This document shows positions 1 to 7,775 of a stretch of 45,675 nucleotides of DNA, one piece after another. The stretch's first letter is position 1; every line of letters starts with the position of its first letter. Both the position numbers and the translations under genes were made by a program. The stretch covers positions 1 to 45,675 of the forward strand of contig CAAGSA010000042.1 in NCBI GenBank assembly GCA_900772835.1, in the 5' to 3' direction. The notes under the pieces are model-generated. The model was given only the letters and a program-made list of their open reading frames with translations. It did not search any database and was not told the origin of the DNA. This DNA is from an uncultured Prevotella sp. (GTDB lineage: Bacteria > Bacteroidota > Bacteroidia > Bacteroidales > Bacteroidaceae).

Positions 1-2
1 AC

Positions 3-116
3 TTGGGCAACCGAGCACTTGTCCAAAAACTGGGTTACAGAACGAACCAAAACGCTCAGGAAAGTGAGCTAAAATTGGAACAACGAACTGGACACCCTAC
101 CAACTTTGTCAATTGA
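3..116 (+). CDS. Possible 3' end of a gene cut by the window edge
   Basis: Reading frame 3 is open from the window edge to a TGA at 114-116 and gives 37 residues ending in GHPTNFVN. The composition is plausible for a charged C-terminus, but the piece is too short to place in a family. The other two forward frames close at 70-72 or earlier. I do not recognise it. It could equally be chance, because a 110-base open frame is common in sequence of this composition. Confidence 0.2.
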   Translation: MGNRALVQKLGYRTNQNAQESELKLEQRTGHPTNFVN

Positions 117-719
117 TGCATATGCGCTATTATGCCTTTAGACTTTTTGTTTCGTTGCGTTTGTAGTGACAGACCGTTAGGAAGGCGTGACGCTGAATGA
201 TGGTAAATGTGAAATTAATTAATAGTTGTGGAGTGTGGAAGTGTTAAATCCAAACCGTTGAAACGCTCTGAGAATCGCGTATTTTTGGAGAAATGAAATT
301 TTGACCGAAAAAATCGCAAAATTTCGTAAGTTCTGTAATTCATTGTAAGTCAGCGTTATATGATTTTTGCTGATGAAAAACACTTGGGATTTCTTCGTCA
401 TTCATATCAAACGCTTTAATCGTTCAATATGAACGATCAAAAAGTTTTTGATGAGCGAATGGGGGTACGGAACGTTCTGGAGAGGAAATTCAAGGTTTTT
501 TGTATTCTTATTGGTTGCATTTTTTGTTCTTTCTTCTGTTTTGTGCCGACAGGGAAACACGCAATGGGCAACAACAGGCAATAAGAGTAGATAAAAGTGT
601 AAATAATTTAGAATTGTGCATGTTAAATTAATCCGTGTTGACTGTGAACGGCTGTTAAAATGGGCGTCGTGTTTATGTTCCGTGGTGTCCGCGCGATACA
701 TCTATTCTCCATAATATGC
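117..719. other. AT-rich gap without a convincing gene
   Basis: About 600 bp of low-GC sequence lies upstream of the TPR/HTH regulator. The ORFs here (219-401, 402-701 and 623-868, all minus) have no family features, no signal peptide and poor composition, so I leave them out. The stretch contains a palindrome at 419-437 and an 8-bp GAACGTTC palindrome at 470-477. No tRNA or other structured RNA is recognisable. Confidence 0.6.
419..437. repeat. Perfect 8-bp inverted repeat, possible operator
   Basis: ATCGTTCA, a 3-bp ATA spacer, then TGAACGAT form a perfect palindrome. A dimeric regulator site is one reading. It lies about 350 bp upstream of the regulator gene at 786. GAACG-type half-sites recur at 470-477 and at 2581-2659. 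What binds it is unknown. Confidence 0.45.
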
Positions 720-747
720 TTGTATTGAAAAAAAATGTGTATCTTTG
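720..747 (+). promoter_or_regulatory. Bacteroidetes-type promoter for the TPR/HTH regulator
   Basis: A -7 box TATCTTTG (740-747) matches the TAnnTTTG consensus. A TTG at 720-722 sits 17 bp upstream, slightly closer than the 19-20 bp seen elsewhere in this window. Transcription would start near 754, about 32 nt before the ATG at 786. Confidence 0.6.
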
Positions 748-785
748 TCGCATTGTAATAAAAGCAAAGAGAAACGTTGTTGGTC

Positions 786-2558
786 ATGATGCTATCAGAA
801 TACATAGAAATACATAAAAACACAATAGTGACAAGCATCTGTGGTGTGATTGTCGCAATCTGCTTCACAGTGATTTACGTGTACACACGCACACCATCGT
901 ACCCCGATGTGCTGGTTGCTGCCGACTCGCTTTTCGACAGCAGTCCGCAGAAGGCCGAGGCTGCACTGAAGAGCTATCGCGTGGCGCACAAGGATATGGA
1001 CGGCGACACGGAGTGGTATTGCAGGTTCTTGCAGCTGAAATCGGACGTGAAGCAGCTGAAGGGCGCAGAACTGGAAAAGGAGGCTGCGGCAATCGTAGAC
1101 CATTATGAGTCGGAAGCTGACAGCCGTATGCTTCCGCAGGTGTACTACTATGCCGGCAGCGCGTATTATCTTATGGGCGATGCTATGCAGGCTATGAAAT
1201 ATTTCTATAAGGGGCTGCCGATGGTTCCGGAGACAGGAGAGAATGAAAATCTGAGGGCTTCATATTATTATATGCTTGGAGGCATATTGACGTATCAGCA
1301 TCTGGACAAGGAAGCGCTTGCGGTGCAGATGAAGGCTCTGGAGATTTTTGAAAAGCACAGAAACTACAGGAGGATGCTGCATTGCAGCCTGTCGGTATCG
1401 TGGTCTCTCAAGTCGCTCGAAAGGCACGCCGAGTCGTTGGCGTATCTGAAAAAGGCTAAGTACTATGCCGAAAGGTATGGTATGGAGGAATATCTTGGGG
1501 CGATAAACAGCCAGATGGCAGACCGATACTATGTTCTCGGAAAGTATGGCTTGGCAGAGAAATACGTCATCGTAGCCCTGAAGGACGAAAGCCGGGAGAA
1601 CAGGAGCGCTGCATACAACACCGCGCTGAATATATATGAGGCGGTGGGCGACAGGGAGAAGGCAAAACACTATAGCGACGAACTGTTGGAGTGCGGTACG
1701 GTATACAGCAAGCAGGCTGCCTACAGATTCCTTGCACGCTATTTCAGACAGAACGGAGATATGGAAAAGGCATACAGGAACAGTCTTGAATACAGTGCCG
1801 TTACCGATACGATAGTGCAGCTAACGGCTTCTGAATATTCAGCCAAGGCAAACGCCATGTTCAACTATAAGTTCATAGAGAAAGAAAGAGACAGGCTGAA
1901 GCTGAAACTGAAGGAAAAGGATGTCGTTTTGTATATCGCTGCTGTCATTGTGCTTATTGCCTTTGTGTATGTTCTTGTGTTTTGGTATCGAAATTTGAAG
2001 CGCCGGCGTATGCTCGCGGCATTGCTTGCTGATGCCCGGAGTAGGAACGAAGAGGTGATGATGCAGCATAAAAGGGAATTGGCTGATATAAGGAGGAGCA
2101 TGGCTGCAATGGCGTCAGAGAGGAGGGATATACAAGAAAGGTTCCGGCAGAAGGAAATGGAGATTGAACTTTTGCTGCAGAAAAACGAGATGCGCAACCG
2201 TATCTCTGTCTCGGCGGAAAATTTGTTCAGGGAAACGCCTGTATACAAGGCGTTGGAAGAGGCGTGTAGGAATCCGGAGAAATTGTCGGTAAATACAGTT
2301 GACTGGAGTATGTTGGAGAGTACTCTCTTTGAGGTATTCCCGACATTTAGGGATGGCATCTTGAAATTCAAACGTATGGGCGAGCAGGCTTACCGTGTCT
2401 GCTTGTTGCTCAAGGCTGGTTTCAACGTGCAGGAGATCGCTTTTCTGACAATAAGGTCTGATGAGGCGATAAATTCTACGCGAAGGAGATTGTATGAAGC
2501 GAATTTCGGCAAAAAAGGCAAGCCGAGTGACTGGGACAAGGTAATAAGGGCTTTGTGA
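786..2558 (+). CDS. Two-TM TPR protein with C-terminal HTH-like domain (putative membrane-anchored regulator)
   Basis: 590 aa from the ATG at 786; a second ATG follows at 789, and the upstream TTG at 777 is less likely. A hydrophobic helix at about residues 14-34 is followed by a helical TPR-like region (about 40-345). A second membrane helix lies at about 382-401, then a charged coiled coil (about 405-470). The C-terminus (about 535-575) contains RVCLLLKAGFNVQEIAFL followed by an Arg-rich helix, resembling LuxR-like helix-turn-helix domains. The layout suggests a periplasmic TPR sensor and a cytoplasmic DNA-binding tail, an arrangement common in Bacteroidetes. The target is unknown. The long inverted repeat just downstream and the GAACGTT-type boxes are candidate sites. 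The gene stands alone with its own promoter. Confidence 0.75.
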   Translation: MMLSEYIEIHKNTIVTSICGVIVAICFTVIYVYTRTPSYPDVLVAADSLFDSSPQKAEAALKSYRVAHKDMDGDTEWYCRFLQLKSDVKQLKGAELEKEAAAIVDHYESEADSRMLPQVYYYAGSAYYLMGDAMQAMKYFYKGLPMVPETGENENLRASYYYMLGGILTYQHLDKEALAVQMKALEIFEKHRNYRRMLHCSLSVSWSLKSLERHAESLAYLKKAKYYAERYGMEEYLGAINSQMADRYYVLGKYGLAEKYVIVALKDESRENRSAAYNTALNIYEAVGDREKAKHYSDELLECGTVYSKQAAYRFLARYFRQNGDMEKAYRNSLEYSAVTDTIVQLTASEYSAKANAMFNYKFIEKERDRLKLKLKEKDVVLYIAAVIVLIAFVYVLVFWYRNLKRRRMLAALLADARSRNEEVMMQHKRELADIRRSMAAMASERRDIQERFRQKEMEIELLLQKNEMRNRISVSAENLFRETPVYKALEEACRNPEKLSVNTVDWSMLESTLFEVFPTFRDGILKFKRMGEQAYRVCLLLKAGFNVQEIAFLTIRSDEAINSTRRRLYEANFGKKGKPSDWDKVIRAL

Positions 2559-2578
2559 TTCTTGTCCGTAGAGATAAA

Positions 2579-2668
2579 CAGACGTTCGGAAAACGTTCAT
2601 TTTAATGGTGTATCTTCTTTATAGTTAAGGAGTTGAGAAATGAACGTTTTTTGAACGTCTGTTTTTTT
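2579..2668. repeat. 22-bp imperfect inverted repeat followed by a T-tract (terminator or operator)
   Basis: The arms at 2579-2600 and 2640-2661 match at 20 of 22 positions and enclose a 39-bp loop; T7 follows at 2662-2668. It begins 20 bp after the regulator's stop and can work as an intrinsic terminator, although the loop is long. Each arm carries two GACGTTC/AACGTTC-like boxes, so four related half-sites lie directly upstream of the next promoter. Confidence 0.55.
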
Positions 2669-2697
2669 GCTTTTATTTTGACCGTCACGTAATTTTG
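2666..2697 (+). promoter_or_regulatory. Promoter for the DUF3244 gene
   Basis: TTTG (2666-2669), a 20-bp spacer, then TAATTTTG (2690-2697), a full match to the Bacteroidetes consensus. The -33 box abuts the inverted repeat at 2579-2661, so a protein bound there could block it. Confidence 0.7.
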
Positions 2698-2729
2698 TGG
2701 CAAATTTTTTTATTAATAGTTTAGTAGAT

Positions 2730-3077
2730 ATGAAAACCTTTAAAGCATTTATTATGTTCTTGCTGTTATGTGTTACGGCAAAAGCTGCTGACAAAGTTGT
2801 ATTACATCCTTTAGGGACTTTAGGAACTCTGTATCCTTCATGTATTCCTGATGTGTCGACCGACGGCGACGATGTTAACCTCAAGTGCGACTCCACCTTA
2901 TATAACGTGGACGTCGTAATCAAGGACCAGTATGGCAACGTGATGCACCAGTCCACGCAGACCATCGGCCCTTCGGAAACCACCATCTATGTGCCGAGCA
3001 CTGACGGTGACAGCGAGAAGACAACCATCGACCTCTATTACGACCGTCGCCATCTGAGCGGCTATTTCGAGGAGTAG
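2730..3077 (+). CDS. DUF3244-like small exported protein
   Basis: 115 aa from the ATG at 2730; the GTG at 2697 lies inside the promoter and is rejected. A signal peptide (MKTFKAFIMFLLLCVTAKA) precedes a short beta-rich mature part. The pattern LKCDSTLYNVDVVIKDQYGN, then STQTIG and IYVPS, fits DUF3244, a Bacteroidetes-specific small immunoglobulin-like family of unknown function. The acidic C-terminus ends in YFEE without a sorting tail, so it probably stays in the periplasm or leaves by another route. It is followed by a truncated protease-propeptide-like fragment and another exported protein, so this looks like the remains of a secreted-protein cluster. Confidence 0.65.
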   Translation: MKTFKAFIMFLLLCVTAKAADKVVLHPLGTLGTLYPSCIPDVSTDGDDVNLKCDSTLYNVDVVIKDQYGNVMHQSTQTIGPSETTIYVPSTDGDSEKTTIDLYYDRRHLSGYFEE

Positions 3078-3147
3078 GTCTATTTTTTTGTATTTTATTG
3101 TCTCATTGGAGCTTGAAAAAATCTCCGTGGCTTAAAAACTTTAGTTT

Positions 3148-3477
3148 ATGAAAGTAAAACATCTTATTTTATTATTAACGGTGCTGCTCTATACAGTTGC
3201 AGTTGCTGGCAGGGAATTCGTCTCCGTTCGTTTCTCTGAGTCAGAGTTTTCTTTTACACGTAATTCTTTTAACTGTATAAACATAGTTCCAGCCAATCCG
3301 ATTTCCTCTTATGGGGAAGACGTGTCAAAACCGGCATTGCCTCTTTTCCCCGTGAATGTTCTTCTGCCTGAAGGAACTTCGTATAAAGGAATAAAAATTC
3401 TTTTTTTACTTGTTTCTGTAAAGATAAAACAGTATATTTGCAATTTCGTTACAAACAGTTTAAAATTTTGCCTATGA
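3148..3477 (+). pseudogene. Truncated N-terminus of a C25 (gingipain)-propeptide-like exported protein
   Basis: The first ~75 residues have a signal peptide (MKVKHLILLLTVLLYTVAVA) and a segment ending in SKPALPLFPVNVLLPEG. This resembles the N-terminal propeptide of gingipain-type proteins, where a conserved G.P.LP motif is followed by LPEG. After about position 3395 the frame runs into AT-rich DNA that is the promoter and leader of the next gene, and the last ~30 codons look random. No catalytic domain follows. The simplest reading is a 5' remnant left by a deletion that joined it to the next gene's promoter. A genuine 109-aa secreted protein is possible but less likely. No clear promoter is visible upstream. 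Confidence 0.55.
3410..3440 (+). promoter_or_regulatory. Promoter for the exported protein at 3474
   Basis: TTG (3410-3412), a 20-bp spacer, then TATATTTG (3433-3440). Transcription would start near 3447, about 27 nt before the ATG at 3474. The promoter lies inside the open frame of the truncated upstream gene, which supports that frame being a remnant. Confidence 0.65.
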
Positions 3478-4214
3478 AAAAGTTTTTTATCTTTGTGTGT
3501 TTCCTTGTCTCGCTGTGTGCGCAGGCAAAAGGCGATTACATACCAATGCTGACGGATGGCAAGGTGTGGAACTGTAGGATGTTTAACCCGAGATATTCTA
3601 CGGAACGCAATTTTGACTATCAGATTTCTGTTGTTGGCGATACTATTGTAGGCGGACGCCAGTGCAAGAGGATTTGCTATTACTATTATGATCTTGATAA
3701 CAGTAAATCTTTTGGCGCATGGTATGAAGAGGGCAGGAAAGTATATAGTATTGATGGTGAAGAAGCAACTTTGATGCTTGACTTTAATCTGGAGAAAGGT
3801 GATCCGATTTATCCTGACGACGGTTGTTATTATGTTTCTGATGTAGACTATATCACGACGGGCGGCGTAGAGAGGCGCAGGATTGCAATATCATACAGTA
3901 AAGACGGGATTACTTTCGGTGAACCTAATGCTTACTGGATTGAGGGAATGGGTACAACCGATTTATATATGTGGGCAACGGATTTTCCTCTTATCCCTGA
4001 CGGCTCTCAAGAATGTTTGCTGTCATGCTACGACAACGGTGTCTGCATTTACGAGAACGACAGGGTTCCGGGATGGGCACAGACGGGTGTGGCAGGCGTG
4101 AGTTGCGAGCGCCGGATGGCGGACGGCAAATCGTATGACCTTTCGGGAAGAGCCGTGGACGCGTCTTCATACAGTGGCATTATGATACAGAACGGCAGGA
4201 AGGTAGTGAAGTGA
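3474..4214 (+). CDS. Exported protein with a type IX-like C-terminal tail, function unknown
   Basis: 246 aa from the ATG at 3474, just after a consensus promoter. It has a signal peptide (MKKFFIFVCFLVSLCAQA). The mature part is beta-rich with many aromatic residues and alternates strand-like and turn-like segments (for example NFDYQISVVGDTIVGGR and GAWYEEGRKVYSI). The last ~40 residues (YDLSGRAVD, then GIMIQNGRKVVK) resemble the C-terminal sorting region of type IX cargo and match the ends of five other exported proteins in this window. I do not recognise the main domain. A surface or secreted role is inferred from the two ends only. Confidence 0.6.
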   Translation: MKKFFIFVCFLVSLCAQAKGDYIPMLTDGKVWNCRMFNPRYSTERNFDYQISVVGDTIVGGRQCKRICYYYYDLDNSKSFGAWYEEGRKVYSIDGEEATLMLDFNLEKGDPIYPDDGCYYVSDVDYITTGGVERRRIAISYSKDGITFGEPNAYWIEGMGTTDLYMWATDFPLIPDGSQECLLSCYDNGVCIYENDRVPGWAQTGVAGVSCERRMADGKSYDLSGRAVDASSYSGIMIQNGRKVVK

Positions 4215-4440
4215 CGCTCATGCCATTATAATTATTAAATAAATAGCTTGTTGCCGTCCTGGCTTTGTGGGGATTGTTCCCCTAGAGCCGGGGCGGCTTC
4301 TTTAATAATAAGGAGGGAAGAATGCATATATAAAAGGTATGGAATATTTTACGCATAAGAGAAAGTATGTATAAAGGCGAATGACTGAAAGGAAGTGGAA
4401 GTAAAATGTTTGAAAAACGCGAATTTAATAGACAAAATGC
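4215..4440. other. Intergenic region
   Basis: Together with the promoter that follows, this makes a 305-bp gap between two exported-protein genes. A GC-rich patch around 4253-4300 (GTGGGGATTGTTCCCC, then a GCCGGGGCGGC run and a TTCTTT tract) may act as a terminator for the upstream gene, but the pairing is not clean. The rest is AT-rich with no ORF worth calling. Confidence 0.45.
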
Positions 4441-4471
4441 TTTGTTCGTTTTTTATTTATTCTTAAATTTG
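4441..4471 (+). promoter_or_regulatory. Promoter for the large choice-of-anchor J protein
   Basis: TTTG (4441-4444), a 19-bp spacer, then TAAATTTG (4464-4471). The start would be near 4478, about 42 nt before the ATG at 4520. Confidence 0.7.
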
Positions 4472-4519
4472 CAACACTAAAGCATATAATACTAACGTTT
4501 TATTAAAACAAGTTGGCTT

Positions 4520-7500
4520 ATGAAAAGATTCTTTTCCTATCTTACTTTGGCTATAACGTTCGCAATGGCGAGTGTGCTGTCTTCGGCAGCCCAGGGCTAT
4601 GAGCGAGGAATGGCCGAAAAGACAGCAGCGCCGCAGAAAGGAAGCTATCTGCTGCAAGTGCCGTTTGAATTCGCATTGCAGAACAAATCGGAGTTCGAGA
4701 TGCTCACACTTGAAGCATCGGCAAATTCCGGAAAGTGGTTCTATGTGGGAAACTATAAGGCTATGGGAACACCGTCGCCCAAGAAATACGAGGGAGAATA
4801 CAGAGATGTGGACAGCTGGGCATTCATGCCGGGAGCAGTCTTCACGAAGGCAGACAACAACTATGAACTGTCTTTCGAGCAGTTCGGAAACATGTCGTTC
4901 AACTATTCGCGAGTGGAGGTGTGGATAGGCACATCGCCATCGGCAGCCGGAATGGTTACGAAAATCGGAACGGTGGACAATTTCCAGAACAATATGAACA
5001 CTGATCCTGCCGTGAAGCAGAAATTCAGCTTCGGGCTGCCGGGAGGAGTGGCAGGAACATACTACATAGGATTCCACTGCACAACAACAGCAGAACAGGA
5101 CGGATGGTGCTACATCAACAACATATCCGTGGGCGAGACGACATCAAGCGCCGCCGCGCCGGCAACGGTGGTGGACGCAGTGGTGAAAGCTGCCGACAAG
5201 GGAGGGCTGAAGGCAAGCGTGAGCTTCAGAATGCCGACTGTGGACATGGGAAACAATGCCCTGCCGGCAGACAGGAAGCTGACGGCTGTGGTGAAATCGG
5301 AAGTGGACACGAAGAGCGTGGAGGCACTGCCGGGAGAAGAAGTGAGCGTGGACGTTGCCACGAAACAGGGCGACAACAAGATTACGGTGCAGGTGAACAA
5401 CGAGAAGGAAGGGGCACCATACGAATACGCCGTATACACGGGAGTGGTGCTGCCTATGAGAATACACAACCTGAAGGGAGTGCTCTCGCGCGACAACATG
5501 GCATACACGCTGACATGGACCGCTCCGGACAAGGGCGAGAACGACGGATACGTGGACTTTGACAATCTCGACTACGATATCTACCAGTATGACGACCAGA
5601 AGCAAGACTATACTTATCTCACCACAGTGGGTAAGAAGCTAAGCTATACATACACGCTGGCAAAGGGAGAGAAGCTGCGCACGGTGAGGCTTGCAGTGTT
5701 CGCACGCAATGATGCCGGAACAAGCACCGACCGCATAAACTGGGTTGACCAGGACAGGGTGTACGTGGCAGACATGGTGGGAGAACCGTATCAGCTGCCA
5801 GTGGTGGAGGAGTTCGACAACCTGGAGATAAAATATACGCCGATAAGAATAATGTATCCCAACGAGGACTATCGCGGACGCTGGGTAGTGCAGGACCCGA
5901 GCGAAATAATTCCGGATGCCAACCATTCGGCTCTCGTGGGATGGGACCCGCTGACCGAAGACCCGACGATGGGGCGTGCTGCAATAGCAAAGTTCTCCAC
6001 ACTGGGCAAATCGGCACAGGCTTTCTCGGTGAGACTGCTGAAATATATAGGATATTCATCGAAGATGACATTCTATGTGGCTGACTATGACACCGACCCA
6101 AACAATCTGCACAAGATAGGCGAAGTGGACTGCAACGATGGCAACGAAACGGCATGGGCTGACTACACTTTCCCGATTCCGGAGGAATTCATGGGCAAGG
6201 AGTGGATACAGATTATTGTTGACGCACAGTATGACGAATACAACTATATGTACGCCATCGACCGCTACAGCATCGCCGGTACGCACAACAACGACCTCTC
6301 GGTTGTAGGAGTGAACGGACCGCAGGCACTCGAAGTGTCATCCGCAGGAGAATATGCTGCCGAGGTGTATAATATAGGAGTGAATATGGCTACGGCGAAG
6401 GGACAGTTTGAGGTGGTATACGACGGAACGACCGTTGCACGCACGCAGACCGTGGAGGAGCAGACTATAGACTCGGGCGACAAATACACCTTCAGATACA
6501 AGTATACCCCGGTAGCCGACGACTACGGCAAGAATGTGTGCATACGGTTCACGCTGACTGGCGGCGACGAGGATGCTACAAACGATGCGGCAGAGCAGCA
6601 GGTGGAGGTAAGGCTTGCCGAGACACCGGTAGTAACTACGCTTGCGGCATATCCGATAAACGGCGGAGCACTGCTCTCATGGAAACAGCCGGAGCTGAAC
6701 AAGACATTGCTTGCGGCGTTTGACAAGGAGGAGCCGTTCTCTTACGGAGCAACGATGGAAGGATTTACAAACTACGACGGCGACGGCAAAACGGTGTGCA
6801 AGTTCAGCAGTCTGACGATGCCGAACGAGACATTGCCGAAGGCGTTCATGGTGGTGAACCCGGAGCAGATTGGCGCCACCGACCTTGATGCGCACAGTGG
6901 TGCGCAGTATCTGATGGCGATATGTCCGGATATGGAAAACGGTGCTTATCCGGCAGCCGACGACTGGCTCATCTCACCCGAGGTGAAGGGCGGAAGCGTG
7001 TTCTCGTTCTGGATGGATATCATCAACGAGAAATATCCGGAGAGCGTAAGGATAAAGGTTTCTACAACCGACGCGCAGCCGGCAAGCTTTGTGCCTCTGG
7101 GCGGCGGCTCGATACTGAAGGTGAAGAAAGGCTGGCAGAGATACGAATATGTATTGCCGGAGGATGCTAAGTATGTTGCGATAAACTATGTAAGCAAAGA
7201 CAAGTTCGGAATACTTGTTGACGACATAAAGTATGTGTCCGCAACCGAGAAATACTCTGTGAAAACCTACAACATCTATCGCAACGGCACGAAGTTGGGA
7301 CAGACGAATGATATGGCAACGTCGAACTGCGGCTACAGTGATATGGGACTTGAAAGCGGCACGTATGCATATCAGATTGCTGTGGTGACGAGCGACGGCG
7401 AGGAGCATACTCTCTCGAACACCGCAACCGTGGAAATCAATCCTGCGGGAGTGGATGAAGTGGGTGCGGAAGGCGCTGTGGTGAAAGACTGCTATCTTGT

Positions 7501-7588
7501 GAGCGGTGTGCGTGGCAACGGACAGCAGAAGGGCATCAATATTCTGAGAATGAGCGACGGCACGGTGAAGAAAGTGGTTCGCAAGTAG
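4520..7588 (+). CDS. Large exported choice-of-anchor J / fibronectin type III protein, probable type IX cargo
   Basis: 1022 aa with a signal peptide cleaved near SSAAQ (about residue 24). Three jelly-roll-like blocks resemble the cleaved-adhesin (choice-of-anchor J) domain: about 30-205 ending WCYINNISVGE, about 425-600, and about 735-905 with DWLISPEVKGGSVFSFWMDI and later GILVDDIKYV. Fibronectin type III-like segments lie between them (LTWTAPDKGEND; ALLSWKQPELNK; SVKTYNIYRNGTKLGQT). The end, INILRMSDGTVKKVVRK, resembles a type IX sorting tail. The family includes haemagglutinin/adhesin modules of gingipains and many uncharacterised surface proteins of Prevotella and Porphyromonas, so adhesion or carbohydrate binding is likely but unproven. 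No catalytic motif is visible. Monocistronic. Confidence 0.75.
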   Translation: MKRFFSYLTLAITFAMASVLSSAAQGYERGMAEKTAAPQKGSYLLQVPFEFALQNKSEFEMLTLEASANSGKWFYVGNYKAMGTPSPKKYEGEYRDVDSWAFMPGAVFTKADNNYELSFEQFGNMSFNYSRVEVWIGTSPSAAGMVTKIGTVDNFQNNMNTDPAVKQKFSFGLPGGVAGTYYIGFHCTTTAEQDGWCYINNISVGETTSSAAAPATVVDAVVKAADKGGLKASVSFRMPTVDMGNNALPADRKLTAVVKSEVDTKSVEALPGEEVSVDVATKQGDNKITVQVNNEKEGAPYEYAVYTGVVLPMRIHNLKGVLSRDNMAYTLTWTAPDKGENDGYVDFDNLDYDIYQYDDQKQDYTYLTTVGKKLSYTYTLAKGEKLRTVRLAVFARNDAGTSTDRINWVDQDRVYVADMVGEPYQLPVVEEFDNLEIKYTPIRIMYPNEDYRGRWVVQDPSEIIPDANHSALVGWDPLTEDPTMGRAAIAKFSTLGKSAQAFSVRLLKYIGYSSKMTFYVADYDTDPNNLHKIGEVDCNDGNETAWADYTFPIPEEFMGKEWIQIIVDAQYDEYNYMYAIDRYSIAGTHNNDLSVVGVNGPQALEVSSAGEYAAEVYNIGVNMATAKGQFEVVYDGTTVARTQTVEEQTIDSGDKYTFRYKYTPVADDYGKNVCIRFTLTGGDEDATNDAAEQQVEVRLAETPVVTTLAAYPINGGALLSWKQPELNKTLLAAFDKEEPFSYGATMEGFTNYDGDGKTVCKFSSLTMPNETLPKAFMVVNPEQIGATDLDAHSGAQYLMAICPDMENGAYPAADDWLISPEVKGGSVFSFWMDIINEKYPESVRIKVSTTDAQPASFVPLGGGSILKVKKGWQRYEYVLPEDAKYVAINYVSKDKFGILVDDIKYVSATEKYSVKTYNIYRNGTKLGQTNDMATSNCGYSDMGLESGTYAYQIAVVTSDGEEHTLSNTATVEINPAGVDEVGAEGAVVKDCYLVSGVRGNGQQKGINILRMSDGTVKKVVRK

Positions 7589-7627
7589 GCGTGTCGGCTG
7601 CTTACGCCCATCGGGCGATGAATAGGA

Positions 7628-7678
7628 AAGAGGGTGTGTCAGAGCGGAAATAAGTTTCCGGCTTTGACACACCCTCTT
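7628..7678. terminator. Bidirectional terminator between convergent genes
   Basis: AAGAGGGTGTGTCAGAGC (7628-7645) pairs with GCTTTGACACACCCTCTT (7661-7678) with one mismatch. An inner GGAAA/TTTCC stem (7646-7650, 7655-7659) extends it. It lies between the plus-strand gene ending at 7588 and the minus-strand gene ending at 7776, and can serve both. Confidence 0.7.
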
Positions 7679-7690
7679 CAGTTTATCTCA

Positions 7691-7721
7691 AATCGGTCAT
7701 TAAATGTCCCGATGACCGATT
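7691..7721. repeat. Perfect 10-bp inverted repeat between convergent genes
   Basis: AATCGGTCAT (7691-7700) and ATGACCGATT (7712-7721) are exact complements around an 11-bp loop. The 11-mer GATGACCGATT also occurs at 30347-30357 downstream of yggS. It may be a second terminator hairpin or a small intergenic palindrome family. Confidence 0.5.
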
Positions 7722-7775
7722 GGGTGGGTATGGATTATTGCTGTCTGCTATGTGGAGTCTCCCTGGCGGATAGGT

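Noticed and set aside
402..701. 99-codon minus-strand ORF in the left gap
   Set aside because: Low-complexity, AT-rich translation with no signal peptide, domain or promoter of its own.
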